In this document: in pieces, positions 44,313 to 58,279 of the stretch | Layout: every line of letters starts with the position of its first letter | How positions within the stretch are numbered: position 1 is the stretch's first letter | Position numbers and translations under genes: made by a program | DNA from: Solen grandis | Lineage: Eukaryota; Mollusca; Bivalvia; Adapedonta; Solenidae | Assembly: GCA_021229015.1 (NCBI GenBank) | Contig: CM037780.1 | Location: 67,096,074-67,160,073, forward strand | Reading direction: 5' to 3' | Length of the DNA stretch: 64,000 nucleotides | The notes under the pieces: generated by a model | Told to the model about the DNA's origin: nothing | The model's input: only the letters and a program-made list of their open reading frames with translations | Databases searched by the model: none

Positions 44313-47300
44313 AAACGTCATCTGAAGGTCCTGGTCTTGACAATCAATACACTTACAGGTGGTTCTTGTACGTCACTTGCTTGACAAGCAACCTATTTAT
44401 GTAGTTGTATGATCCCCTCCTTTCCCTCTTCCTTGATGAACAACATATAAAGTCAGTACTGGTGCCATCTTTGCTTAACAATTTATATATTAAGGAAGTT
44501 CTAGGACAGCTCAGAAAAAAAGTCTGAGAAATCGAATTGAGAGCGGTATCTAGGTGAAACAGCTGCATATCTGTCTCTCGAAGACCTAACTCGCCGAACA
44601 ACCACTCGGCTGTACGCGAAAACCAAGTAAACAAATAAGCAAATATCGCGGCGTTATATTTGTATCCAGTTAGCTCAACAGATGTACACGACGACTTAAG
44701 ATAGAACTGTTATTTGCATCTCCAGGCCATCTCAGATATTAAACCATCCCTGCCGTGATGCCAGTATGGTCATTACCACGACTTCGCAAAATCGATGTGA
44801 CATGTCTAACGGCTTTCTTTTAATAGACTTCAAATAGTATATCACATTGAAATTGCATCTAACAGTTAATATACGAGGAAATCGGACATCCTTAGCCACC
44901 GAATTAATTGTATACACTTGTCTGTCTTTCATTTCTTTCATTTGCAGTGAACACGATACAGAACAAACTGCTCTCATGTTTCATTTGAGAGACTTTTGAC
45001 GGGTTTTTTTTTATTTTTTCCAACAAATATTGGGACAAACTAAATACTGGCCCAGTCAATTGCGGAAGTTGTGATTGAATTGTATTGAACGGAAGTCTGT
45101 TTGCTATTTAAACAATATTGGAGGAAATGGAGTCAGAAGACAACACTTGGTCCAAGACAGATGTTTTGATTATTTCTCAATAATTCGTGCACAGTATTGC
45201 CCAAGTGTCCAAAGAACTGTGGTTTGTGTTTGATAATTATAATTATAGTAACGTTTTGTGGCTATGTTTTGGCAATTCAAGATTGATATTCATTTCAAAA
45301 TGTATTTGTGATATTGATTTGGTGAATAGCTTTATTTGAAAACCGGTCACAATTTGTCATAAATGGTTAAAGTGGCCTGCTCTGTAATGCCCAGGGTTTG
45401 ATCTACGGTCGCGACCTTTCATTGCCCTAAATGTTGCACGCGATTAAATGGGGGTGATGTACCGGATTTCACTCTCTTTTCCCATATGATTTTGATACCA
45501 CAAAGTTTTTGCTATTTAATTTTAGGCCCCACCAGCAGTATTTCGGTCATTTAGAGGCGCAATTCCCACCGCATCTATGGTATAACAAAAACTGATCCTT
45601 ACATACAGGCATATCACCAGTAACAATAATGTTCCCTCCAGTCCACTGCATTACTAGAGCTGTCCGCCTGTGACCAATACTGTATTCGAGAAAAGTGAGA
45701 TTAAGATTAAGATTTAAAACAATTGATGTTGTACAAAATTTCTTTTTTGCATACCCATCTACGAGTATAATTAATGAACAGACAGTTTTGGCTGACATCA
45801 TGACGTCGAAAATACGAAAATATTCTCTAATGTTATATCTACTTATTTATAAAGAACTAAATAAGATATTACAAACGTTATATATTTTAAGAGCCTAACA
45901 CAAATAAATCAGTTCAGTAGCAACACAACTCTGAAAACAAAGACGCTTTCCATATATGTGTTTAAATTATAAGACTGTTTCTGCTGATGCTGAAAACATT
46001 ATATTTATACATATTTATGAAGAACCAAATAAATGTTCCAAGTGTTTTAAGTACCTAACACGTAAATAAATCGGATATATATCAAGACAAAGCCGCTGTT
46101 GGTATGTCTGACATAAACCATGTCTCGGTATACAAAGTTACGACAAAACTGTGCCATCAGGGAAAGGTTCAAACCAATTTAGGAAACTTAGTAATGAAAT
46201 CAAATGGATCAAGTAAATTGATTACACCAGATGCAAGACGGGTAAGAAGGAAATCGAATGAAACGTCAAATAATTTGTCATTTGATTCAGTCGAATACAT
46301 AGGGCCAGGGTTGTCCGAGAACTTCTAGTAATTTACTTAGCAGATGATCCCTCTCTGGCTTCTTTGATGAACGTCTTGTAATCTCTGATAAATAAGTATC
46401 AGTCCAGAAAAATGAATTCCTTTAAATTGGCATCAGACAAAACATTAATGAACGGCGCGTTGTTAGTGAGTTTCTCATACTATCCAAAACTGTTGATAGA
46501 ATGTTTCGTTATATAAGTGCAATTTAATTATTCAATATACTTCCAATTTTATGGTTGGTTAACATGCCATTAAAATTAAAAAGGCAAAGTATGCAACTCA
46601 AATATACTGACTTCTTAAATGTTGGTTTGATATTGCATACGCATTTATTATACATGTCTTTTTTTCATTCGTAGATTCGCATTCAAATTAAAGAATAAAC
46701 AGATAAAGTCATTAACATTCTAACATCCAATAAGTCCAACAAGCCTTAATTACAGCCATGCCTTCTTGTCATGTGAATTATTCGAAACTTAAATAATTCA
46801 AATGAATCTAGATCTTGTCCAACATGACGATGATGGTATTAGAATATACTTATTCGAGTTGGCATGTTCGTATTGGACACAGATTGGAAATCCGCATCAT
46901 ACAGATGGCGTGCAGAGCGTCTTGCTCACTTGATCATATTGGAACTGACATATTGTTACCATCGTCTTCGGAAGACTGCCACAGACTTGATGGAAAGATG
47001 GGTGAATCAATTGTTGTTTGCACAACTTATGATGTTTCCTTTTTCTTAACTGCGTTATTTTCAGCACGAATTTTCTTTTCTTGTTTTGAAGTGAATAAAA
47101 CTGAAACAGAACAACAATATTTAGCAAAGACGAAGTATTGTGCATTCATGGGAAGCAGATCATGTATTGCGTGGGAATATAATCAATCACGACGTAATCA
47201 TATTGACTTTTAATAAAAGAGCTTAAAAATACTCATGTTCTTCCAGTACGATTTTATGTAGAGAAGACAGATCTGTCAAAATATTTACAGAATTAACCCT

Positions 47301-48380
47301 TACCATGTTAAATATCTTAATTGGACTTGTCTTTTGTTTACTCTGGTCTGTATAATTAGTTGCTTATGGGGGTGCTTGCTGAAAATGTATTAGCTGAATA
47401 GCGAACTGTATAGACCATGATCAGACTGCACAGTATTGCAGTCTGATCATAGTATGCAATGGTCGCGAAGGCGGTCACAAATGTGTCCACAACACTGTAG
47501 GGGTTAATATACAATAACACAGCAATTTTCCGAGGACATGCTGGAAATGTGTAATGGCTCGAATTCCATCAAAAATACTCAGCGCTAAGTTATACTTTAA
47601 GGCGATCGCGACAGGTTCTATTATCATTCAAGAGTAAATTTTACACTATCACCGGTAATACAAATATAACAGGAGAAAAAAAAAAGCAAGATGGTGGGAA
47701 AGTCAAGATTGGAAAAGGGTTGTGACTTATATTTCAACTGAAAAATTTTCAGTTATGTTACCAACCGAAAATGTGAACCGGTTTTAGGATAGATATTGCC
47801 TAAATTGGCTACTGTATTGTACATATTTATCATGCCGACTGTCGTGAAGCACTTAAAGAAAAATGTTTAATATGGTTAATCGGGAGAGAAACTGCATCGC
47901 ATACGTGTTATTCCTGTGTGAAATGTATACGTGGTTTCGGTAGAATGTCTACAGGCCTGTAAATTTTAATGAAAATAAATATTTATCTACTCCAAAGTGA
48001 GTTTTGCCCTAAGTAAAAAAGCTTAGTTTTCGTAAATGAAATTTATCCTAAACTGCTGCTATATAGGGTATACTGATAAAAACATGGATATTTTTTCTAA
48101 GGCTGTTGACCCCCTGTTTTTATTTCATATTTTAGTAGATTAGATATTAAGCTATCAATATACAAAAAATCATGAAATTCTGAATGCTTGAAAAAAATAT
48201 AAAACTTGCGATCGCCTTAAATTCTTAAACTAGGTAAAATCTCAATTTGCCATTTCTATTTATGAAATGTTCAAGTACCAGACGCTTTGTTGATATCTAA
48301 TTACATTTGTTAAGAAATGAAATAGTTGGTTATTTGTATCAGAGATACAAGAATAAAGAAAATCGCCTTTAAGTATTTTT
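44313..48380. other. Unassigned AT-rich DNA
   Basis: Apart from a SINE fragment at 45,510, only short unconvincing frames occur. The least poor are 46,104-46,328, which has a GTAAGA donor-like site at 46,242, and 46,815-47,213. No homology recognised. Confidence 0.35.
45510..45562 (-). mobile_element. SINE family A, 3' fragment
   Basis: Only AGGCCCCACCAGCAGTATTT and CGGTCATTTAGAGGCG (plus strand) remain, the 3' end of the family. Confidence 0.4.
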
Positions 48381-48470
48381 TGTATTACTTAGCGCTAAGA
48401 ATTGTTGGTGGAATTCTGCCATGCTCGGATAATTGCGTAGCACGATGCTCGGAAAACCGCAACTTATTTC

Positions 48471-48850
48471 ATCCCTCCTCGATATATCACAAAAAGAAAC
48501 ATCGCTCCGTGATATATTTCAGATAGAATAATCGCTCCTCAATATATCGCATAAAGAAGCATCGCTCTTCGATATATCTCAGATAGTATCATCCCTCCTT
48601 AATATATCGCAAAAAGAAACATCGTTCCTTAATATATCGCAAACAAAATCATCGCTCCTCGATATATTACAAAAGAATTATCGCTCCTCGACATATTGCA
48701 ATTAAAACATCACAAATCGAAAGCTCCTCGATAATCGCATTTAGCAATATCGTCCTCGATAATTCGCAAATAGAAACATTATTTCTCGATTTATCTCAAA
48801 TCGAAAAATTGCTCCTCGATATAACGCAAATCGAATCACCGCTCGTAAGT
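48471..48850. repeat. 30-bp minisatellite
   Basis: Around twelve units of ATCGCTCCTCGATATATCGC plus AAAAAGAAAC. Spacing is exactly 30 bp in the first six units, then drifts. Confidence 0.8.
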
Positions 48851-49289
48851 TTTGTGAGAACAACCAACAATTCATTTTTTCTTCTTTTTTTTCGCTTAAT
48901 ATCATTATACGGTCTTACGAGTCCCTGTCAAAATGCAAAACCGCCTCAAAATGAAGATGCATAGCGGTGCTGTTTAAAAAGATTCGACAAACATACGTGA
49001 ACCTTACTTTCTACAGCAAAACATAAATCTTAACCTTCGGAAACAAATTTGATCGAGGATATGCTTGTTTTTTTGGCGTAATGTTAATTCAGATGAACAA
49101 TTGTGTTCAATGGGAAACAATATTTAGAACAAGGCAATCATTCCATACAACACCAAATGTTCCTGATAAAAGAGGGAATTATTTTTATCCCTTTTTAACT
49201 TTCACTAACATGAATGAAATAAAATCCCTTAACCCTGTATTAAATCTGTTCGCCCAAACCTTTTCGCCAACCTTTGAATTTGCCACTTT

Positions 49290-49455
49290 AACATTATCTT
49301 GACACTGAGCCAACCAGTCCTTGAACCGCCCTCATATGCTGAGCTCAAAGCAAGGGAATTATACCAGTGCCGTTTTTATCGACTTTAATATAAATCGAAC
49401 TTACGACCTCTCGATACAGGGCTGACGCTCTAACCACTCGACAACCGGGACCATT
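49290..49455 (-). mobile_element. SINE family A, 3' truncated
   Basis: Head and start of the body: GTGGTTAGAGCGTCAGCC on the minus strand and CACTGAGCCAACCAGTCC on the plus strand. The 3' half is absent. Confidence 0.55.
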
Positions 49456-49654
49456 ACATATGTTAAAGCTGTATAATACCCATTTTGCTTTCCAGAGCGT
49501 CAATCCCTTGCCACAACTGCAACCAACCAGTCATCGATTCATTTGAGGACTCATGGCTGTCCGACACAGCATATAGCCGAATCGCACGTTTTGATTTCCT
49601 TTGGGTATCCTCCCCACATCCAGGACCATACGAATAACGCATGTTTATTTGTTT

Positions 49655-49965
49655 GTTTGCTGGGCTCAATGTCCCTCCAACAGTATTGCAGTCATTTTGA
49701 GACGATGTCTACTTGAAACAGATAAAGTGCTGCCACACTGCAGTATCACGCCGTAGACATGTAACATTATACCACACCCAGTCACATTATACTGACACCG
49801 GGCCAGCCAGTCCCCTGGGGCTGCCTTTACATGCTGAGGGCAAAGTAAGGGGACTATATTAGTACCATTTTTACGACCTTATTTGGTGTGTCGCAGCTAG
49901 GAATCGAATCCACGACCACCATATTCCGTAGAGGATGTTCTAACCACCCGGCCACCAAGACCGGT
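49655..49965 (-). mobile_element. SINE family A
   Basis: Nearly full copy with GTCTTGGTGGCCGGGTGG at the head, GATTCGATTCCTAGC as B box, and the body with ACACCGGGCCAGCCAGTCC on the plus strand. Confidence 0.65.
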
Positions 49966-50691
49966 GTAAAGGTGTTACGGTTTCTCTAAAAGTAACTATT
50001 ATTGTTTAGACCTTTTCACCAGAGGATCGGCAATATCCGGCAATATCCGGTATCGTTCGCTGAATTAAACTGACCATTCAGTGACTGGGGAATAAATCTC
50101 AAACGTATGTTTATTTCCCATTGAACAATATGTGAAAATATTACACCAACATGCAGATTAGGTGTTCGGGAAGTGCTTGTTGATTTACGTAGGTTTTCGT
50201 GTCTCATTTCGAGTTTAAATGGTCTATACGCCCAGGAATTCTAGCAACTGCACTTATCGTTAAGTAATACACGTACTTAATGAGTAAAGTGTGTTAATCA
50301 ATATTTGTTCCATGATAAAAATACCTGAATATTTCACTCAATAAAAATATTGCAAGTTAGAAAGGTAACCATATATATGTCAGCTTAGACATTCACATGA
50401 AAAGGTCGCAAAAGAATTGTGTCCCTACCTAACTTAACATTTTAATATTACTTAGCGCTAAGACCTGTTGCTGGAATCCGATCCAGATCACACTTTGTCT
50501 ACGTTTTTCGTGACATTTTTTGTATAGTTATCATATCCATCCAAAAAAATCCAACCATAAGCTACATTTTTGCAACACTGAAGATATATTTAACAAATAA
50601 ACAGGGTATCAGTGGTATTTTAAATATATTAAAGTCGCGGAGGATGCGAAGAACATGATGAAAGGTTTCACTTAATTCTAATGTTTCTTTC

Positions 50692-50713
50692 ATATATATA
50701 TATATATATATAA
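50692..50713. repeat. (TA)n microsatellite
   Basis: About 10 TA pairs. Similar short TA runs lie at 51,790-51,808 and 56,337-56,353. Confidence 0.8.
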
Positions 50714-52146
50714 TGTTTGAGCTGCAATCAATCCCCTAAATTATCAAATATTTCGAAATAAAAATATACAAATAATGTCGGTCATGCCGCGGTAAAGCTT
50801 GAATATTCGAGAAAGACGGGGTTAATGGATGCTTGAATAATTGCATAATTCGGATAATAAGTGCTATTTTTACAATGTTTCCTGGTTGTTTTTCCGCTCC
50901 TGTACTTGGAATATACTGGATAATTCGAAATACACACGGATCTCGGATTTCGCTCCTTGGACGATCGATCATCGAAAAAATGATAATCGAACAAATAATA
51001 TGTACATGTATATCAAACATATTTCAATTGTGTTTCGGAAAGAAAACATGTTCTATAATTTCGCTGAAATAAATATCATACTATCACAGTAAAAATCGCA
51101 ATAAAGTTTTCTCGTATTAATAGCCAATTATACAGTATGTAAGGTATTTGTTCTTTCATTCATTTTCACCCAACGAATTTTTTCTATACGCACAATTTAT
51201 AGTATACTTTTGTATTTATGTGTAACAAGTTGATCCCAATAACAGCTCATAAACCATCCAATACTTGAATTTGATTTACATTCAACCTAAAATATATGTC
51301 ACTGAAGATATAATTACACATCACACGGTTAATATTGGTAATATCAAACAAATGATTACAGTTGGCCACTTCCGGTTTCCCGCTGATTTGCAAATTGTGT
51401 TTTCGTATCGGGAATTTTTAGATGTTTCTTCGGCTTCTAGCATCGCGGATAGCGGATGAGAGAGGAATTGGATTTCTAAATAAGCTGGAGTTATATCCGT
51501 TGACTTATAAGACATTTTCTAAAAGGCAAATTAATAAGCATATGTTTTATTCATTGACTTAATTACGTCAGCCGTGGCTATAGAGTGCACAGGTATGTGT
51601 TTTATTTTTTATTTTTTTATTATTTTTTATTTTAAATTATGGTATTCAAAATTTAAGGTTCCGGGACTCTAATGCATTGTCACCCGTTAATGCATTGTCT
51701 CATGTGAATGCATTGTCTCCATTTAATAGGTTTATTGTCAACTGCTTTGAAACTGATGGTTGTTGGTTCAAATACCGATAGGATCTTTTTTATATATATA
51801 TATATATACTCGTACATTTCTCTTTGACCACTATTTATTTTACATGTTCTTTCAGTATTAACATGCTGCAAAATGCGACAAATCCAAAGACTGTTCTTGT
51901 AAGTTTTTACTAGCAATACGCTTTTTAAGATTCAATAAACATTGTCAAAATAAAAGAACAGTTATAGTCATGTGAATGTAACATCAAATTTTTTTTAAAA
52001 AAAAAAAAATTAAAATTCACACATTTAATAAAAAAAAATGCATTTTTATACTTCTTACGGCGCAAAGCTGGACATAGCGGTTCCAGATAAGTTAGGATAC
52101 AGGTGGTAACAATATTAAAATTTACCATTGTGTGTATCTTATACTA

Positions 52147-52327
52147 TACAATCAAACCTGTCATAAGCGGTCAGGCAAGGGAGCAAGAAAAAGTGACTGC
52201 TTAACAGAGTTGGACGCTAAATAAAGTTTAAATGCATAACAAATTGCTCATTTGATACTGAAACTGACCGCTCGGTTCAGGTTGACCGCTTAGTACAGGT
52301 GTCCACGCTAATACAGGTTAAACTGGA
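52147..52327. mobile_element. pogo/Tigger-like MITE, AAGCGGTCA family, diverged
   Basis: Starts TACAATCAAACCTGTCATAA and contains GACCGCTTAGTACAGG; ends ACAGGTTAAACTGG. Related to the copies at 61 and 63.8 kb. Confidence 0.5.
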
Positions 52328-54049
52328 CATTATATTATAATTATATTATGATATATTGTTTATCATACATTGTCGTCTCTCAACCTTAATTTTGACATCA
52401 TACTTTCTTTTATTTGGTCATCGTTAGTCATGTATGAATCAACTTGCAAATAAAAAATGACACATTCACACACACACACAAAATATGATTTAAAGATGTT
52501 CCCTGTATTAATACTAAGTGTGAATGAATTTTGTGCTATCCAGGGTATTAAACTTTCTGCAAAATGCTTTTGTGATATTAAATGGATGAATGTCCAGAAG
52601 AAAACAGTCGAACCTGATGTAGAGGCTGCAACTGAAGTAAAAATTCATCCATTGTATACATTATATGGTATTATGTCATTAACTTTTTTTTACCTTAACC
52701 ACGTATAAATGCGTTACAAGTTACGCTGAAATGAAAAGCGTTATATTAACAACATGAAAATATTTTTTTTTGCGTTTTGCGTCAAATAGCATTATACAAT
52801 ATTACAAATTATTTGAACTTTTGTTTATATGTCTAAAATTAACCAAGATATCTTGTACACATTGTTTAAATACATTAATTAACAGCTTGTCAAACGTGTC
52901 TATGGTAAAAATAACTCGGAATGGAATGATATCAATTTCCGTTACAATTTCACATGGAACGGTGGTAACTTCTTCCAGTATGCCTCGACGTAAATGTATA
53001 TCTACTCACAATTATTCTTTCAAAATAGGATTTCTGGCTGAGATCACATTTACAATATATCATAATATTTCATCTGTCTCTCCGTCGGCGTTTCAGTTGT
53101 TAAAAGTCTTTAACCAGGATCTTTATGCAAAGCCAGTCTGAGAAATAGAATACATTAATGTAGGGTCTATGTTCGTGCTGCCAACAGGAATGTCATTTGC
53201 TTTGAAATATGATATACTTAATTTTTCTTTGGAAATAAATTCAAGAATCTTATTGGGTTTCAATGAATTAAAAGTGTATTTATTTTCATTATGAGCTCTG
53301 CTTCTATGGGCAACATTTTGTATTGGTGGCACAAATCGCTTAGATGTTTATGGAATAATTATTATCGGGAAATATATAAGTTAATATACAAGGCAAGGGA
53401 ACTTGCATATATACTATAAGAACTTAAACGTTAAGGGGATATCGGTGAGGAAGTAAGTAAGAAACTAAGTAAGAGCGTGGACAAAACAAAAAAAAAGACA
53501 CACACCTGTTTATGCGATTTCAATTATTTTCATATCATTGAAATCGCGTATGTACTATTGACACACATGTAAAATATTATCTAAACACAGTAAACAACTG
53601 AAAATAACAATAAAAATAAAACATTAACTAACACAGATACGCGACTGTTTGACAACTTTATATGCTGCAATCTCGACGTCAACGTCACATCTTTTTTTTA
53701 AATACTCGCCAACACAATCGACGCTCTTCCGGTGACGCTGAATCCACTTCATGAAAACCTCCTGTAATTACGAAGGTCTGTTACTATGGCAAAAATTATT
53801 TCTAACTCTGGATAATTCACCTCAACAACTTTTGGCATTTTAAAAGTTTATTTGCACAGTTTATAAATAACAAACTTGTTCACGAACTTTACGAACACAC
53901 CTCGCCAATTAGTTAGTAATCAATAACGTTATTAAGTAAGTGACTTGAAGTATGTTATCGAATATATATATTCCAGTTAATATACAAGGAAGGGGAACTT
54001 AATTATACATTTATACTGTAATAACGTATAAGTAAATAAATAAAAAAGG

Positions 54050-54715
54050 GGAAATGATTAATTAATTAAGAAAGTAATAAGTAAAATTAATTACATTATC
54101 AAGTAACATGGAGTAAGATAGGAAATGATTAATTAATTAAGAAAGTAATAAGTAAAATTAATTATATTATCAAGTAACATGGAGTAAGATAGGAAATGAT
54201 TAATTAATTAAGAAAGTAATAAGTAAAATTAATTATATTATCAAGTAACATGGAGTAAGATAGGAAATGGTTAATTAATTAAGTAAGTAAGAATTAATTA
54301 ATTAGATTATCAAATAACATGGAATAAGATAGGAAATGGTTAATTAATTAAGTAAGAAGTAATTAATTACATTATCAAGTAACATGAAGTAAGATATGAA
54401 ATGATTAAATAAGAAGTAAAATAAATTAATTAAAGTAAAATTAATTATATATCAAGTAACATGGAGTAAGATAATTAATGATTAATTAATTAAGAAAGTA
54501 ATAAGTAAAATTAATTATATTATCAAGTAACATGGAGTAAGATAGGAAATGATTAATTAATTAAGAAAGTAATAAGTAAAATTAATCATGGAGTAAGATA
54601 GGAAATGTAAGATAATTAAGAAAGTAATAAGTAAAATTAATTACATTATCAAGTAACATGAAGTAAGATATGAAATGATTAAATAATTAAGTAAGAAATA
54701 AATAATGAATTACAA
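54050..54715. repeat. 71-bp AT-rich satellite
   Basis: About nine units of 69-71 bp: GGAAATGATTAATTAATTAA, GAAAGTAATAAGTAAAATTA, then ATCAAGTAACATGGAGTAAG. Two short units at 54,560-54,620 lack the middle part. Confidence 0.8.
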
Positions 54716-54719
54716 TTTA

Positions 54720-56080
54720 AGTAAGCAACTTAAAGTATAAGAGAAAGTAAGTATAATTAAGCAAGAAAGTAAGAAAAAGTACTATATAAGTAAATAAATA
54801 AGTAGTATAATAATTTAAAATAATATAGAAGTAATTTATGATGCTCTATATGACACTGGCTCAGTGGATCTATATATCAAAACGTCAATTACAAGTGTTA
54901 GTGTATAGTTTCTATGATATATATAGAAGTAAAATATTTATATGGTTTATTACACACGCCTATACTCGAATATTAAAGATATATATATAGAATATGACAT
55001 GGATTAATATTTCATATCAAAATTAACTTAACGAGTTATCAAGTTTAGTAAAAGATGATATGAAATGACAATTCATGTAAGATTCTTTTTAATATATGAC
55101 CTATACTGACAGTAAATCACGATTATATTAAATAACAAACAAACAAAAACATGAATGAGCGTATTGCGAACGAATAACTATAATTGTAATCTAACACACG
55201 CACAAATAATTTCAAATGATTACTGAAAATAACAATTTAAACACACGCGCGTCACGCGGAGTGATGTAATTCGGCCTAAAAGTTATATGCAACGTAATAA
55301 ATATAAGAAAATATGTGATGCTTATACGAAACCAGAAACAGCTGTTTGAGCATTATATTATCGTATGCTAAAAATAAACCCCTATTATAGTATGTTAACG
55401 ATACACACATATTATCGTATACGCATACATTATCGAATGCTAAAGATACACATACATTATTGAATGCTTAAAATACACATAAATTATCGTATGACAAAGA
55501 GACATACACATACTTGTATGTAACAGTATACATACAAATATTTTGTATATCAGTTTTTTTTTTTTGATATACATGTAAAAGAAACAAATATAACGCAAAA
55601 ATGTTCTGCCTTACTTTGAATGCAGCAACAGAAAATAGACTCTGAAGGAAACTTACAGAGATATGCTATTTTGAGAGATGTGTACGTTGATATCGTGCAT
55701 ATGAGGTAGTTTTACTTATTGAAGTTGAATAATCACAGAGGCACGAGCACACAACGCTTCCCTTTCACGATGATTTTTTCAAGTCTTATCAATACAAATC
55801 GCCATTAATGGATATTATGTTTTTATCAGTGTCCCGGGAAAATACGAATGGAATGGTTTCCTTGATACTTAGAACATTATTTCCTTTTAAGTTGATAGTG
55901 ATTTATTTCTCTGTGGATACATTAAATAGTTTACGCTTGTATTGCATTATATTGAAGTGGATCAATTTGTGTTGATAGGCATTCCCACTTTATAATACAC
56001 GTATGCACATTATTTATTTCATATATGTTCTGTTTATAGACATATGTGTCTTTTTAGCGTCTAAGGCCAGTATTTATGAA
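54720..56080. other. Unassigned AT-rich DNA
   Basis: Short ACACATACATTATCG-like repeats at 55,390-55,530; otherwise nothing seen. Confidence 0.35.
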
Positions 56081-56084
56081 AGGA

Positions 56085-56335
56085 TTTTTCTTTGGTTTAA
56101 CACCCCACTGACATGTGACCTACATATATGATATGATGCCGTAAACATGTGGCATGAAACCATCCCGAGACTATCCTGATACCGGGCCTACCAGTCCTGG
56201 TACAACCTTAAGTGCAGAACAATTTACACGAAGGAGACGTACCACTGGCAGTGTGATTTTTAACGACCTTGGAATGTCGCGCCCGAGGTCAAACCAGCCA
56301 CATACATGTTACGTAACGGACGCTTTATCGACCCA
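56085..56335 (-). mobile_element. SINE family A, diverged
   Basis: Contains GATACCGGGCCTACCAG, GTGGCATGAAACCATCCC and GGTTTAACACCCCACTGAC on the plus strand. Head replaced by a TA repeat. Confidence 0.5.
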
Positions 56336-57164
56336 TTATATATATATATATATTTATTTAATTTTATTGATTGAAATGTGCCTAAAGGAAGACAAGTGAA
56401 ATTGATGCTACAAACGTTTAGAGCACTGATTTATTATCTAACTAGACCATTTCTCCCCTACACCAAGGCACAACATGGAGAAGTTGACTTATTCCGATAA
56501 AAGACATTACCATGCTTTTTTCAGTAAAACCATTGAAAACTTTTATTTGAGGATAAATCTTATCACATACAATAGGGGAAAAGATTTTGTCATATTCATA
56601 GCTCTAAAAGTTTCTTGTTTACCGATTTTAAAGTAACGTCGAGTTGACTGAGTTAAGTTCTAAAAAAAAGTTGATATTGAAGTGACGTCAAATCGATCAA
56701 AATGACGTCAGGTTATACTCGTATATCGAAGCCCCCGATAGGGACACGAGAAAGAAAAATGAAAAAAAAATGAATTTAAAAAATAGCATAAAAATCGCAT
56801 TCACATATTTTTATGAAACAATTCCACGATCAGCGTGAATACGGGAAAAATCAATACAAAACAAAACCTTGATGTTATATACAGTTATTGCTGAAATGCA
56901 TACATCTATCTACATGTAATAACATTCCAACAGGAAAATTGAAATTTATCCTAGGGGGAGAATCGTTTCCGCAAATTATGTTTGTTTCTTATGGTGGCAA
57001 GTGGGCGCTATGGACACATTTAAAGCAGTTCTTTCTGGGGAAAAAACACGTATATGTTCCAACAGTTTATTCATGTTAACAATCGCCAACACCATACAAT
57101 TTTGCCTTAGGATTATTAGACTTCCTTGGGGTCTATTAATGTGCAGCACTTTTTAAAAGATTTA

Positions 57165-57360
57165 TGTGTTCGATAGATGGGTTACTCAGATTTATCATTT
57201 GAGGAATCCTTTTTGTCGGCATTCGGTAGGTCTATGGTTTCACCGGTGCCTCTTTGCGCTCGGGAAATGTCTACTCCTGTAAATAACTGGACCTCGCTAT
57301 ATGACCGAAACACTGACGAAGGGACGGGGAAACTCCATAACGAATCAACAAAAATATGAC
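57165..57360 (+). mobile_element. Nin-domain SINE, decayed
   Basis: Diverged relative of the copies at 60 and 63 kb: TCGGTAGGTCTATGGTTTC, then GCTCGGGAAATGTCTACTCC, AACTGGACCTCGCTATATGA and CACTGACGAAGGGACGG. The head is gone. Confidence 0.5.
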
Positions 57361-58279
57361 TTGGTTGATAACATTATTTTATAACTATTTTTTTTATAGA
57401 TTGGTTATTCGTCTGCTTGGCAGGTGAATGCTCCTGTGCTTGAAAATTGGCTGTGGCATTAATTCAGGGAACGATACTGGCGCAGACAGAAGCAATATGC
57501 TCTGAATATATTACGTCGTATTATTTCATCGGGTGAGGACATCCGCTCAAATAATTTGTCACATCGAGTCTCTTATTTCTGCCACACAGAACTGAGTGTC
57601 ACTGTACGAAATAAGATCGCAGCCATTAATCCTTTCATGGCCCGTCTGATTAAGCTATATCTACCTAAGAAAATGCACATAATGGTATTGATTACCAGTA
57701 TGCTCTAGATTTGATTTGTAAAAAAGCAGGGTAAATTCTTCTGTATAGGACGATTTCACATAAAAACTCTTGGAAGGATCGGCTATTAATGCTTACTCCT
57801 ATTTGTAAAAAAAATCAGCCAATCACAGACTCGACATTGGATATATGTAAAACAGCTGTTTACCCAATTCATTTTGCACAGTATGTAAAATTTGGGAACC
57901 AATAAACTCCTACTGATTGTGGTGTTAGCAGAGGTCTGCTCTTCAGTTATGAAGGTGCGAAAGGTGTTAAGTTAAAGTCCTTGTATTGGCTCCTTTACAT
58001 TTCGGACTTTATGACCTAACATGGAGATAACAAGATTTCGTAATGTTTCATTAGGGTACCTTGGTTATCTTGGTTGAGGTTAAGTGGTCCAATACGTAGC
58101 GGAACCATTACAGGAATTTTACCTTAAACCCAGTGTCGTTCAGATGGATATATGCTTACATCTACCTGACAGTAGAATTCCATATGAACATGCCCTAAAA
58201 GAAGCCACAGGTGTGTTTTTATAAACATCTTTAGGTGATATTAAATCTTACTCCTATTTACTCTTTTTTTTATTTTTAA

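Larger units (their letters stand above)
50490..54045. other. Unassigned AT-rich DNA
   Basis: Contains the diverged MITE at 52,147 and, at 52,770-53,332, long frames open on both strands but interrupted by stops. No family recognised. Confidence 0.35.

Noticed and set aside
45060..45180. Promoter-like segment with two CGGAAGT (ETS-type) sites and TATTTAAA before a short ATG frame
   Set aside because: The frame stops after 18 codons, the sites are on the wrong strand for TICRR, and such short motifs are common by chance.
46815..47213. 132-codon plus-strand frame
   Set aside because: No domain or splice context recognised; an overlapping frame is equally open, as in random AT-moderate sequence.
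48471..48850. CRISPR-like 30-bp spacing
   Set aside because: The whole 30 bp is repeated; there are no spacers and no cas genes.
50736..51092. Four overlapping frames on both strands
   Set aside because: Mutual overlap on opposite strands with hydrophobic, low-complexity content; no support for any of them.
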